Assembly: GCF_016937655.1 (NCBI RefSeq)
Contig: NZ_JAFHKL010000001.1
Span: 558,001 to 622,000, forward strand
Reading direction: 5' to 3'
Length of the DNA stretch: 64,000 bases
From: Chromobacterium alkanivorans
GTDB taxonomy: Bacteria > Pseudomonadota > Gammaproteobacteria > Burkholderiales > Chromobacteriaceae
Under the pieces are notes generated by a model. It did no database searches and was not told the origin of the DNA. It saw only the letters and a program-made list of their open reading frames with translations. Position numbers and translations under genes: made by a program. Shown here piece after piece: positions 14,339 through 23,019 of this stretch. Every line of letters begins with the position of its first letter. Position 1 is the first letter of the stretch.

Positions 14339-15592
14339 ATGAAAATTCTACTTATTAATTATTTTTTCCCTCCGGCAATTGATGCACATGCATATAGATG
14401 GCATCAATTGATGAGGTATTGGTCTGAAAATGGGCATGAGGTGGATGTCATAACAAGTGGTGATTTTGAAGGTACAATTTTTGATGAGCCACATATTTTC
14501 TCTTCAATTGCCAGGTTAGGCAGAAAAAGAAGACAGCATAGTGCAGTATATGTTGAGAAAAAGCGAAGCCTACAAAGTAATATTAAGGGCTCTCTTTTAA
14601 AATTGTACCGAAAAATATACTGGCCAGATGCATTTTGGCATTGGATATTTCCATTAAGTGCTGAGTTATTTAAGAGACGCAAGGTGAAGTACGATCTTAT
14701 CGTGTCTTATTATCCATGTTTATTGGCGCACTTGGGGGCGTCATATTTGTATTCGAAGCAGAAAAATGATAATGCCAGATGGATTGCAGACTATGGAGAT
14801 CCATTTTCTACTTCTGACTCGATGCAGCCAAATAATTTCGCACTATATAAGAAAATTAATATTTATATTGAGAAGTTGATGCTGAATAGATGTTCTGCTG
14901 TCGTGTTTACTAATGAAACAACCGCTAGAGACTACGTGGGAGCAGAGGTATGTAACCGAGAAAAGGTCTCTGTTATTCCACACTTGGTGGATATTGACAG
15001 TTTTTATGTTGGAAGTGGACCTGGCTTACACGAGGAAACAAGTAAAAATAAAATAATTCGTCTTGTATATATAGGTGGCTTTCATAAAGGGATTAGGGAG
15101 CCAGATCAATTGTTTAGCCTGGTGAAGGTTGTTAACGAGCTTGGGTTAAAATTAGAATTAGATATCTATGGGCCAGCAAATGGATATGACTTCGGGAAGT
15201 ATGACTTTAGCCATATAAACCATCGTGGGATTATTGCGAGAGAATTGGTTTCGACAGTTATAGAAACTGCAGATTTTTTGGTGAACGTGGATAATGTAAA
15301 TTGTTCAATGACTCCAAGTAAGATTGTTGAGCTTATCGCTACAGGTAAGCCAATTATAAATATTGGGGCTCAAAATACCCCGCATAAACTGTTCTCAATG
15401 TATGAGGATGAGGGATATTGTTTTAATTACAATTATATGGAGAGTCATGAGAATGGCTATACGAAAATAATTGATTTTATTGGTAAAAACACGGGGCGTT
15501 ATGCTTCTATTGATACGGTAAAGGCTATCCTTGAGGGGTATGATCTGCAAGATATAGCCTCTCAGTATGTAGCTGCAGTCGGCATGCATTGA
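14339..15592 (+). CDS. Glycosyltransferase (GT4-like, GT-B fold)
   Basis: 417-residue cytoplasmic transferase. The N-terminus MKILLINYFFPP followed by a histidine-rich segment (AHAYRWHQL) is the donor/acceptor start seen in GT4-like enzymes. The C-terminal half has a typical donor-binding run (VYIGGFHKGIREPDQLF, DIYGPANGYDF, and SKIVELIATGKPIINIG). It probably adds one sugar to the growing Und-PP oligosaccharide. The sugar is not predictable. It starts 3 bp after wzx. Confidence 0.75.
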   Translation: MKILLINYFFPPAIDAHAYRWHQLMRYWSENGHEVDVITSGDFEGTIFDEPHIFSSIARLGRKRRQHSAVYVEKKRSLQSNIKGSLLKLYRKIYWPDAFWHWIFPLSAELFKRRKVKYDLIVSYYPCLLAHLGASYLYSKQKNDNARWIADYGDPFSTSDSMQPNNFALYKKINIYIEKLMLNRCSAVVFTNETTARDYVGAEVCNREKVSVIPHLVDIDSFYVGSGPGLHEETSKNKIIRLVYIGGFHKGIREPDQLFSLVKVVNELGLKLELDIYGPANGYDFGKYDFSHINHRGIIARELVSTVIETADFLVNVDNVNCSMTPSKIVELIATGKPIINIGAQNTPHKLFSMYEDEGYCFNYNYMESHENGYTKIIDFIGKNTGRYASIDTVKAILEGYDLQDIASQYVAAVGMH

Positions 15593-15597
15593 GGAGT

Positions 15598-16857
15598 ATG
15601 GGCAAAGTGATATTAATTTTTATTGCTCTAACAATACTACTTACCATTACTATAATGCTTCGGCGTTTTAAGTCGGCCGAAACTATGTTGCTGATCCCTT
15701 TTTGGGTGGGAGCTATTTTTTTACCTGCACTGAGCGACCTGCCATTCTTTCATATTGATGAGGGGCACTATATATTATGTGTGTTTTTGATTTTTGAATG
15801 GTTTGTGTTGACACTTCTTGGTTTAATATTTCCGAAAGTTTATCAAAGCAATCATTTGAATAGCCGTGTTTGGCAGAATGAAAATATTACGTACCGTTGG
15901 GTGATAGGGATTTTAATAGGTTTGTTTGCAATTTATATTGTAGGTATTTTGGGTAAGTTAATAAATGCGCCAAGTATCAGTGATTACTTTTTAGAGCAAC
16001 GTTCGCTTGCGCATGCGGGAGAAGGGGTTGATGCTTCTAATCCACTGATATATAGATCAATCAATATTTCCATGGGTTTGGTTGTTGTTTTCTTTTGGTT
16101 TATAAGGTTTTATGAAGGTAGTGTAGCAAAATATAATAATAAAATATTATGGGCTTTATTGATATTCTCGGGTTTGGCCAGCTTGTTGGAGGGCAATAGG
16201 TCTACACTTATCGTTACTGTTGTTGCATTGGTCTCAAGTTCTTATTATTACAACCTCATAAATTCTAAGGTGCTATTGCGTGTCATAGCCATTTTTGTAT
16301 CACTCTTTGTGGTCTCAATGCAGGTGCTGCGTTTGGATGGTGATTTCTCCATAGAGGGTATAAAAATTGCTCTTTCATGGTTCTTTATATACGCATTTGG
16401 ATCGGTATATTCATTTTCTTTTTTCATTGCACAAAAGATAAATACTTATTGGTACGCTTTTGACATTGCGGCAAATAAATTTGGTTCTGATTTTTCAAAA
16501 ATGGTTGGTGCAAAGGATTTCTTTATTATCGACTATACGAATATAGGAAGCCTTAGCACTAATGTATACAGTGGCTATGCTGTGTTGTATGATTACCTTG
16601 CTTGGTGGGGGCTGGCCTTTATATTTATCAAAGCACTTGTGTTTTATGTGCTTAAAATAATGTCGGGGCGTAGCTACTACTGGAGAGGGGCATTTTCTGT
16701 TGTTTTGGCAAGCTACCCATTAACTATTTATCATGAATTTTTTCTGACGACAATATATTACTGCATTAACATTGTGTACTTATATGTGCTGTACTGCGTA
16801 GTTTATTGTGTGGTAAGTGCGTGTAGAAAACTAACGCAAAAAAAACATAATATCTGA
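15598..16857 (+). CDS. wzy: Wzy-type O-antigen/oligosaccharide repeat-unit polymerase
   Basis: 419-residue membrane protein with about ten predicted spans and a long periplasmic loop. It contains the LEGNRSTLIVTVVALVSS segment, resembling the GxRS motif of the oligosaccharide repeat-unit polymerase family. It would link flipped repeat units in the periplasm. The in-frame TTG at 15589 overlaps the previous stop; the ATG at 15598 is preferred, although GAGGAG lies unusually close to it. Assignment rests on topology, the motif and the neighbouring flippase and transferases. Confidence 0.72.
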   Translation: MGKVILIFIALTILLTITIMLRRFKSAETMLLIPFWVGAIFLPALSDLPFFHIDEGHYILCVFLIFEWFVLTLLGLIFPKVYQSNHLNSRVWQNENITYRWVIGILIGLFAIYIVGILGKLINAPSISDYFLEQRSLAHAGEGVDASNPLIYRSINISMGLVVVFFWFIRFYEGSVAKYNNKILWALLIFSGLASLLEGNRSTLIVTVVALVSSSYYYNLINSKVLLRVIAIFVSLFVVSMQVLRLDGDFSIEGIKIALSWFFIYAFGSVYSFSFFIAQKINTYWYAFDIAANKFGSDFSKMVGAKDFFIIDYTNIGSLSTNVYSGYAVLYDYLAWWGLAFIFIKALVFYVLKIMSGRSYYWRGAFSVVLASYPLTIYHEFFLTTIYYCINIVYLYVLYCVVYCVVSACRKLTQKKHNI

Positions 16858-16868
16858 AAGGGAAAATG

Positions 16869-18800
16869 ATGTGTGGAATAGCTGGTATTTTCTCTAGGAA
16901 TCATCAGCCTTCATCGCTTGTGTGTGAGTTAAAAGAAATGCTGGATAAAATTTCTCACAGAGGCCCTGATGCTGAAAAAATCTGGTCTGATAATGATGTT
17001 AATTTGCATTTTGGCCATAGGCGGTTATCAATTTTTGATCTTAGTGATAGCGGCAGCCAGCCAATGATGTCGCAATGTTGTCGGTATGTCGTATCGTATA
17101 ATGGTGAGATTTATAATTTTGAGGAGTTGAGAAAGGAATTAAATCAGATAAATGGATTCATGAATTGGCGGGGCGGTTCTGACACAGAGGTTCTGGTCGA
17201 GTGCCTTTCAAACTATGGCGTAATGGAAACAATCGCTAGGATAACTGGTATGTTTTCTATCGCGATATATGATAGGCAAGAAAAGTGTGTTTATTTAGTG
17301 CGTGATAGAATGGGGGAGAAGCCTTTATACTATGGCGTGATAAATGGAAGATTTGTTTTTGCTTCTGAACTTAAAGCCATTGCGCAGTGTTATGGCGAGT
17401 ATCTCAATTTGGATTTAGACTCTACTTCGTCGTATATGAGTTTCGGTTATGTCGGTGGAGGTAGATCTATATATAAAGAAATAAAAAAACTCCCCCCCTC
17501 CAGTTATATAAAATTAAATCTGGAGTCTTCAGTATTATCCGAGGTTGAGAAATATTGGAATATAGCCCATTACTTTGAGAAAGAGGACCAACCCTCTAAT
17601 GAGATTGGAGTGTCTCAGCTTATTGCAAAATTGGATGATGCATTAAATACTGTGATAAGAAGACAAGCAATGGCAGATGTTCCATTGGGGGCATTCTTAT
17701 CTGGAGGTGTCGATTCAAGCTTGGTTTCTGCAATTATGCAATCGCAAAGCCATCAACCAATAAAAACTTTTACTATTGGATTTGATGAAGATACATATAA
17801 TGAGGCACCTTATGCAAAGGCAGTTGCCGAGCATTTAGGGACTGACCATACAGAGTTATTTGTACGTGCTTCAGATGCTTTAAAATTAGTCGAAGAGTTA
17901 CCCTCTATTTATGATGAGCCCTTTGCAGACTCTTCACAGATACCGACATTACTCGTTTCGAGAATGACCAAGCAGTATGTCACTGTTGCCTTATCGGGCG
18001 ACGGCGGGGATGAGCTATTTAGTGGCTACCCAAGATATCAGCTATGTGAGAAATTATGGCAAAAGCTTTCAAAGACGCCATATTGGGTAAAGAGTAGCAC
18101 GTCAGCAATATCAAGCTCTCTCTCTCCGTTGAATTGGGACAAACTATTAAAATTAGTACCCAGAAGTCTTCGTTCAGATTTCACAGGAAGAAGAATATAT
18201 GGGATTTCTGATTTTAGTAAATCAGTTAGCCTCGAGGATCTCTACTTAAAATTAATGACAAGATGGAAGCATGAAGATCACCTTGTATTAGGTAGTCAGA
18301 CTACAGGTAATTTTGTTGATGGTTTTCATCGAGATTTGTCGAACATAAACCAAATGAGGCTTTGGGACATACAAAACTATTTGCCTGATGACCTACTGGT
18401 TAAGGTTGATCGTGCATCAATGTGTGCAAGTCTAGAGATTCGGGCTCCTCTATTGGATCACAAGATTGCGGAGTTTGCGGTCTCTTTGCCTCGAGATATT
18501 TTATTAAAAAATGGCAATGGCAAGTGGATACTAAGGGCGCTACTAGACAAATATGTGCCGCGTGAGCTTATCGAGCGTCCCAAGAAAGGATTTGAAGTTC
18601 CATTGGCAAAATGGTTAAGAAGTGATTTAAAAAAATGGGCTGAAGAGATTTTGGATCCTATTCAAATAAAAAATGAGGGTATTTTTGATTACGCTAAGGT
18701 TAGGAAAGTTTGGGATCAACATCAAAGTGGGCATTACGATCGCTCCCTATATCTTTGGCATGTTTTGATGTTTCAAGCATGGCGTAATTTTAGTCGGTGA
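16869..18800 (+). CDS. asnB: Asparagine synthase-family glutamine amidotransferase
   Basis: 643-residue class II glutamine amidotransferase fused to an ATP-dependent amide-transfer domain. The second of two adjacent ATGs (16869) is chosen because it leaves Cys2 as the catalytic N-terminal nucleophile (MCGIAGIFS) and is better spaced from the AAAGGGAAA site. The glutaminase domain has HRGPDAE and SYNGEIYNF; the synthetase domain has the PPi loop LSGGVDSS and the segment ALSGDGGDELFSGYPRY. Either it makes asparagine or, as proposed for WbpS-type proteins in O-antigen clusters, it amidates a sugar uronic acid. The presence of a UDP-HexNAc dehydrogenase in the same cluster favours the latter, but this is inference. 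Confidence 0.9.
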   Translation: MCGIAGIFSRNHQPSSLVCELKEMLDKISHRGPDAEKIWSDNDVNLHFGHRRLSIFDLSDSGSQPMMSQCCRYVVSYNGEIYNFEELRKELNQINGFMNWRGGSDTEVLVECLSNYGVMETIARITGMFSIAIYDRQEKCVYLVRDRMGEKPLYYGVINGRFVFASELKAIAQCYGEYLNLDLDSTSSYMSFGYVGGGRSIYKEIKKLPPSSYIKLNLESSVLSEVEKYWNIAHYFEKEDQPSNEIGVSQLIAKLDDALNTVIRRQAMADVPLGAFLSGGVDSSLVSAIMQSQSHQPIKTFTIGFDEDTYNEAPYAKAVAEHLGTDHTELFVRASDALKLVEELPSIYDEPFADSSQIPTLLVSRMTKQYVTVALSGDGGDELFSGYPRYQLCEKLWQKLSKTPYWVKSSTSAISSSLSPLNWDKLLKLVPRSLRSDFTGRRIYGISDFSKSVSLEDLYLKLMTRWKHEDHLVLGSQTTGNFVDGFHRDLSNINQMRLWDIQNYLPDDLLVKVDRASMCASLEIRAPLLDHKIAEFAVSLPRDILLKNGNGKWILRALLDKYVPRELIERPKKGFEVPLAKWLRSDLKKWAEEILDPIQIKNEGIFDYAKVRKVWDQHQSGHYDRSLYLWHVLMFQAWRNFSR

Positions 18801-18808
18801 TTGTAAAA

Positions 18809-19933
18809 ATGAAAATTTTAATAAATGCGCTTTCTGCAAAGCTTGGCGGTGGTCAAACATATATTAAAAACTTATTGGACAACTTGCCTAATAGGGATGG
18901 TTTGACAATTTACATATATTGCCCAGATAACTTGCTATTGCCGGAAAGTGAGAACTTAAAAAAATTATCTACCTTTTGGCCTACCAATAATCCAATTTCT
19001 CGATTTATTTGGGAGCGCTTTGCTCTTCCATTGATTCTAAAAAAATACAAAATTGATATCTTATTTTGTCCTGGTGGTGTGGTAAGTACAAAGCCTCCTG
19101 TTGGATGTAAAGTTGTGACAATGTTTAGAAATATGATGCCATTTGATGATGAGCTCATTTCTACTATGGGGTGGGGGAGGGATAAATTAAGACTAGTCTT
19201 GCTAAAAAGGGCTATGTTGAATAGTATGAGCAAGGCTGATTTAACGATTTTCATTTCAAATTTTGCACGCACTCATATTGAAAAATATATTAAAATAAAA
19301 AATGCGGTAACTATACCGCATGGTATCAGTAAGGATTTTTTACTACAAAAATTGCCATTGGCTCGTCCTATAGAGGCTCCTCAGAAAAAATATATTCTTT
19401 ATGTTTCAAGGTTTGAAATTTACAAACACCATCGAGAAGTTGTGGCAGCTTACGCAAGCTTGCCTCTAGAGCTGAGATCACAATACCCTTTGGTATTGGT
19501 TGGTGAGACCAATATGCCGGAGGCCTGCTTTATAAGAGAGTTGATAGCGCGTGAGAATTTACAAAATGATATCTTATTAATGGGCGGGGTGGATTATAAA
19601 AATGTCCCTGCCTGGAATCAAAATGCTCACGTTATACTGTTTGCATCTTCGTGTGAGAATTGCCCAAACATCTTATTAGAGTCATTGGCTTCAGGTCGGC
19701 CTGTTCTTTCGTCTAACGTAATGCCAATGCCGGAGTTTGGAGGGGATGGAATATTATACTTCTCCCCACACTCCCCTGATTCACTAAGGGTAAAGTTGGA
19801 AGAAATACTTACCAATAAAACTCTTTTAGAGAATTTATCTAAATCTTCTTATGAAAGAAGCAGTGTATATCGATGGTCCGGTACTGCGAAAAAAACTTGG
19901 GACAATGTATTTGATTTAGCTGAGATGAATTGA
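18809..19933 (+). CDS. Family 4 glycosyltransferase
   Basis: 374-residue GT-B transferase. N-terminal MKILINALSAKLGGGQTYI is the glycine-rich acceptor loop of GT4 enzymes. The C-terminal domain has ILYVSRFEIYKHH and the E-x7-E-like CENCPNILLESLASGRPVLSS. The upstream in-frame GTG at 18797 overlaps the asnB stop; the ATG at 18809 gives the classical family start with GGTGA at workable spacing. It probably adds one repeat-unit residue; donor unknown. Confidence 0.8.
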   Translation: MKILINALSAKLGGGQTYIKNLLDNLPNRDGLTIYIYCPDNLLLPESENLKKLSTFWPTNNPISRFIWERFALPLILKKYKIDILFCPGGVVSTKPPVGCKVVTMFRNMMPFDDELISTMGWGRDKLRLVLLKRAMLNSMSKADLTIFISNFARTHIEKYIKIKNAVTIPHGISKDFLLQKLPLARPIEAPQKKYILYVSRFEIYKHHREVVAAYASLPLELRSQYPLVLVGETNMPEACFIRELIARENLQNDILLMGGVDYKNVPAWNQNAHVILFASSCENCPNILLESLASGRPVLSSNVMPMPEFGGDGILYFSPHSPDSLRVKLEEILTNKTLLENLSKSSYERSSVYRWSGTAKKTWDNVFDLAEMN

Positions 19934-19943
19934 AGGAACTGAG

Positions 19944-20813
19944 ATGAGAGAACACAATAAGCGTATCGTCATACTGGGCGTATCTGGCATGCTTGGGAAT
20001 GCAGTATATCGGTTACTGTCTCAATCTGGAGTGTATGAGGTATTTGGAACGGTTCGATCGATGGGAGCCATTTCCGCTTTTTCAGATGAGCTCAAATTAA
20101 ATGTAACTCAAGGGGTCGATGTTGAAAACTTTGATCACCTTTTGTCAGTGCTGTCCTCTCATAAGCCAGATGTTGTCATAAATTGTATTGGTTTGGTTAA
20201 GCAATTAGCTGCTTCCAATAACCCTCTTGATGCATTGCCAATAAATGCTATTTTTCCACATAGATTAGCAAATATCTGCAGCGCAGTTGGAGCGAGACTG
20301 ATACATCTGAGTACAGATTGTGTATTTTCTGGTAAAAAGGGAGATTATGTTGAGGCAGATTTCCCTGATGCCTATGACCTTTATGGCCGGAGTAAGCTGA
20401 TTGGAGAGGTTGACTATCAGAATGCCATAACACTTCGTACCTCTATTATAGGTCATGAATTAAACGGGAATAGAAGTCTGATTGATTGGTTCTTGAGTCA
20501 GGAAGGTAGTATATTGGGTTATAAAAATGCTATCTTCTCTGGGCTTCCGACGGTTGAAATTGCGAGAATAATCCGAGATTTTGTTATCCCCAATAGAGAG
20601 TTGAGAGGGGTGTATCATGTTTCGGCTGAACCTATTAATAAATTTGATTTGCTGACCTTGGTTGCTAAAATTTATGGTAAAGAGATTGAAATCAAAGAAG
20701 ATATATCTCTTTCTATCAATAGGTCATTGAACTCCATCAGGTTCCGAAATGCAACAGGCTTTGAACCATTGGAATGGCCTGAGATGATTGCACTGATGAA
20801 GAACTTTAATTAA
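19944..20813 (+). CDS. RmlD-like SDR reductase of the 2-acetamido-2,6-dideoxy-L-hexose pathway
   Basis: 289-residue NAD(P)-dependent SDR of the dTDP-4-dehydrorhamnose-reductase type. Nucleotide motif GVSGMLG at 12-18, STDCVFSG at 123-130, catalytic Tyr147-x3-Lys151. It would reduce the 4-keto sugar formed by the adjacent FnlA-like enzyme. The usual partner in UDP-L-FucNAc clusters (FnlB/WbjC/CapF) is about 370 residues with a C-terminal cupin domain; that domain is missing here. A short RmlD-like reductase is what UDP-L-QuiNAc clusters (WbvR/QnlA type) use, so L-QuiNAc is at least as likely a product as L-FucNAc. It has AAGGA before the ATG and sits first in the trio rather than second. Confidence 0.8.
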   Translation: MREHNKRIVILGVSGMLGNAVYRLLSQSGVYEVFGTVRSMGAISAFSDELKLNVTQGVDVENFDHLLSVLSSHKPDVVINCIGLVKQLAASNNPLDALPINAIFPHRLANICSAVGARLIHLSTDCVFSGKKGDYVEADFPDAYDLYGRSKLIGEVDYQNAITLRTSIIGHELNGNRSLIDWFLSQEGSILGYKNAIFSGLPTVEIARIIRDFVIPNRELRGVYHVSAEPINKFDLLTLVAKIYGKEIEIKEDISLSINRSLNSIRFRNATGFEPLEWPEMIALMKNFN

Positions 20814-20820
20814 GAGAGAA

Positions 20821-21876
20821 ATGAAAATGAATAGTTTTAAAGGGAAGTCATTGTTAATTACTGGCGGTACTGGTTCGTTTGGAAACGCTGTCTTGCAGCG
20901 TTTTATTGACTCTGATATTTCAGAAATTCGTATTTTCAGCCGCGATGAAAAAAAACAAGATGACATGCGGAAAAAATATAACAATATTAAGCTTAAATTT
21001 TATCTCGGCGATGTAAGAGATTATCGTAGCATAGAGCAAGCTATGCGCGGCGTTCACTATGTATTTCATGCCGCGGCTTTGAAGCAAGTGCCTTCTTGTG
21101 AATTCCACCCCATGCAGGCTGTTTGGACTAATGTGTTGGGAACTGAGAATGTTTTGATGTCTGCTATCGCTGCAGGTGTCAAAAAGGTTGTTTGTCTGAG
21201 TACTGATAAAGCAGTATATCCAATAAATGCAATGGGTATCAGTAAAGCGATGATGGAAAAGGTTATGGTTGCAACCAGCCGGAATCTGGAAGGAACCGGT
21301 ACAACCATTTGCGGCACGCGTTATGGTAATGTTATGGCATCGCGTGGCTCTGTTATTCCTTTATTCGTTGAGCAAGTACTAGCAGGAAAGCCGATTACAA
21401 TCACGAATCCGGATATGACTCGATTTATGATGACATTAGCTGATGCGGTTGATCTCGTACTTTATGCATTTGAGAACGGGAGGAACGGTGATATTTTTGT
21501 TCAAAAAGCACCCGCTGCAACTGTTGAGACTTTAGCGCATGCGATATTGTCCCATATGAAGAAAGAGAATCACCCTGTGCACGTTATTGGAACACGGCAC
21601 GGTGAAAAGCTATATGAAGTTCTGTTAAGTAGAGAAGAAATGGCGTGTGCGGAAGATATGGGTGAATATTTCCGTGTCCCTCCCGATGGTCGAGATTTGA
21701 ACTATACAAAATTCGTAGAACAAGGTGATCAACGTTTGACTCGCACGAGTGTGGGTGAAGATTATAACTCACACAATACAGACCGGCTTGCAATTGATGG
21801 AATGAAAGAACTTTTGATAAAGTTGGATTTCATGCAGCGTATTGTGAGAGGTGAAGTAGCGGTAGCGGAGGAGTGA
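20821..21876 (+). CDS. fnlA: UDP-GlcNAc 4,6-dehydratase/5-epimerase (FnlA/WbjB/CapE)
   Basis: 351-residue SDR that removes water across C4-C6 of UDP-GlcNAc and inverts C5, the first step to L-FucNAc and L-QuiNAc. NAD motif TGGTGSFG at 14-21. The active site reads PINAMGISKAMMEK, in which the usual SDR tyrosine of YxxxK is replaced by methionine, as expected of the inverting dehydratases of this group. AALKQVPSCEFHP is also characteristic. It lies between the reductase and the 2-epimerase gene, with its stop abutting the next start. Confidence 0.9.
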   Translation: MKMNSFKGKSLLITGGTGSFGNAVLQRFIDSDISEIRIFSRDEKKQDDMRKKYNNIKLKFYLGDVRDYRSIEQAMRGVHYVFHAAALKQVPSCEFHPMQAVWTNVLGTENVLMSAIAAGVKKVVCLSTDKAVYPINAMGISKAMMEKVMVATSRNLEGTGTTICGTRYGNVMASRGSVIPLFVEQVLAGKPITITNPDMTRFMMTLADAVDLVLYAFENGRNGDIFVQKAPAATVETLAHAILSHMKKENHPVHVIGTRHGEKLYEVLLSREEMACAEDMGEYFRVPPDGRDLNYTKFVEQGDQRLTRTSVGEDYNSHNTDRLAIDGMKELLIKLDFMQRIVRGEVAVAEE

Positions 21877-21878
21877 AA

Positions 21879-23009
21879 GTGAAAAAGCTGAAAGTTATGA
21901 CGGTTGTTGGGACTAGACCCGAGATAATTCGTTTGTCGCGTGTAATGAAGAAGCTGGATGATTTTTGTGAACATGTTATTGTTCATACGGGACAGAATTA
22001 TGACTATGAGTTGAATCAGATTTTTTTTGACGATCTTTGCATTAGAAAGCCTGATCATTTCCTGAATGCTGCCGGAGCGTCCTCTGCTGAGACAATTGGC
22101 ATGATCATTGCCAAAATGGATGATGTCCTGGTCACGGAGAAGCCTGATTCATTGCTTGTTTTGGGCGATACCAATAGCTGCTTATCTGTAATTCCGGCTA
22201 AAAGAAGAAAAGTACCTATATTCCACATGGAGGCTGGTAATCGCTGTTTTGATTTGCGTGTCCCCGAAGAAATTAATAGACGAATTGTTGATCATACTTC
22301 AGATGTGAATTTGACATATAGCTCTATTGCCAGGGAGTGCCTACTGAAAGAGGGTTTGCCTGCCGACTTAGTCATCAAAACAGGTAGCCCAATGGCGGAG
22401 GTATTGTCATACTATCAAGAAGCTATTGATCGGTCTGACGTATTGGAACGCTTGGGGTTGAAGTTTGGTGAGTTTTTTGTTGTCAGTGCTCATCGCGAAG
22501 AGAATATTGACTCTGAAGTTAATTTCTCTAAGCTGATAAACATTTTGAATGAAATTGCTGAGCAATATAAACTACCTATCATTGTGTCAACGCATCCAAG
22601 AACTCAGAAAAAGCTTGATACTATTGGTGCTAAATTTAATAAAATGGTTAGACTGCTCAAACCATTAGGCTTTACTGATTATAATAAGCTTCAACTTTCA
22701 GCTCGAGCCGTATTGTCTGATAGTGGAACTATAAGCGAAGAATCTTCGATCCTGAACTTTCCTGCGTTAAATATAAGAGAGACTCAGGAGCGCCATGAGG
22801 CCTTTGAAGAGGGGGCTGTGATGATGGTGGGGGTGAATATCGATAGAGTTATGCAAGGCTTGTCTGTTCTTGAACAGCAGCCGCGTGGAGATGAACGATT
22901 GCTTATGCCTGTTTCAGACTATTCTACCAGGAATGTTTCTGACAAGGTTGTGCGCATTATTCATAGCTACACCGATTATGTGAATAGGGTAGTATGGAAG
23001 AAGTATTGA
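21879..23009 (+). CDS. fnlC: UDP-N-acetylglucosamine 2-epimerase-family protein (FnlC/WbjD/CapG)
   Basis: 376-residue non-hydrolysing UDP-HexNAc 2-epimerase that would perform the last C2 inversion to UDP-L-FucNAc or UDP-L-QuiNAc. Motifs: GTRPEIIRL, HTGQNYDYELNQIFF, HMEAGNRCFD, SAHREENID and DSGTISEES. A GTG at 21873 overlaps the fnlA stop, but GGAGGA would then touch the start; the GTG at 21879 sits 6 nt from it and gives the family's usual length, so it is preferred. The fnlA overlap implies translational coupling. Confidence 0.9.
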   Translation: MKKLKVMTVVGTRPEIIRLSRVMKKLDDFCEHVIVHTGQNYDYELNQIFFDDLCIRKPDHFLNAAGASSAETIGMIIAKMDDVLVTEKPDSLLVLGDTNSCLSVIPAKRRKVPIFHMEAGNRCFDLRVPEEINRRIVDHTSDVNLTYSSIARECLLKEGLPADLVIKTGSPMAEVLSYYQEAIDRSDVLERLGLKFGEFFVVSAHREENIDSEVNFSKLINILNEIAEQYKLPIIVSTHPRTQKKLDTIGAKFNKMVRLLKPLGFTDYNKLQLSARAVLSDSGTISEESSILNFPALNIRETQERHEAFEEGAVMMVGVNIDRVMQGLSVLEQQPRGDERLLMPVSDYSTRNVSDKVVRIIHSYTDYVNRVVWKKY

Positions 23010-23019
23010 GGCAAGATTA

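Noticed and set aside
21855..21868. GCGGTAGCGG string resembling the ops/RfaH element
   Set aside because: Lies inside the fnlA coding sequence in mid-operon and differs from the ops consensus; not a transcript-start element.
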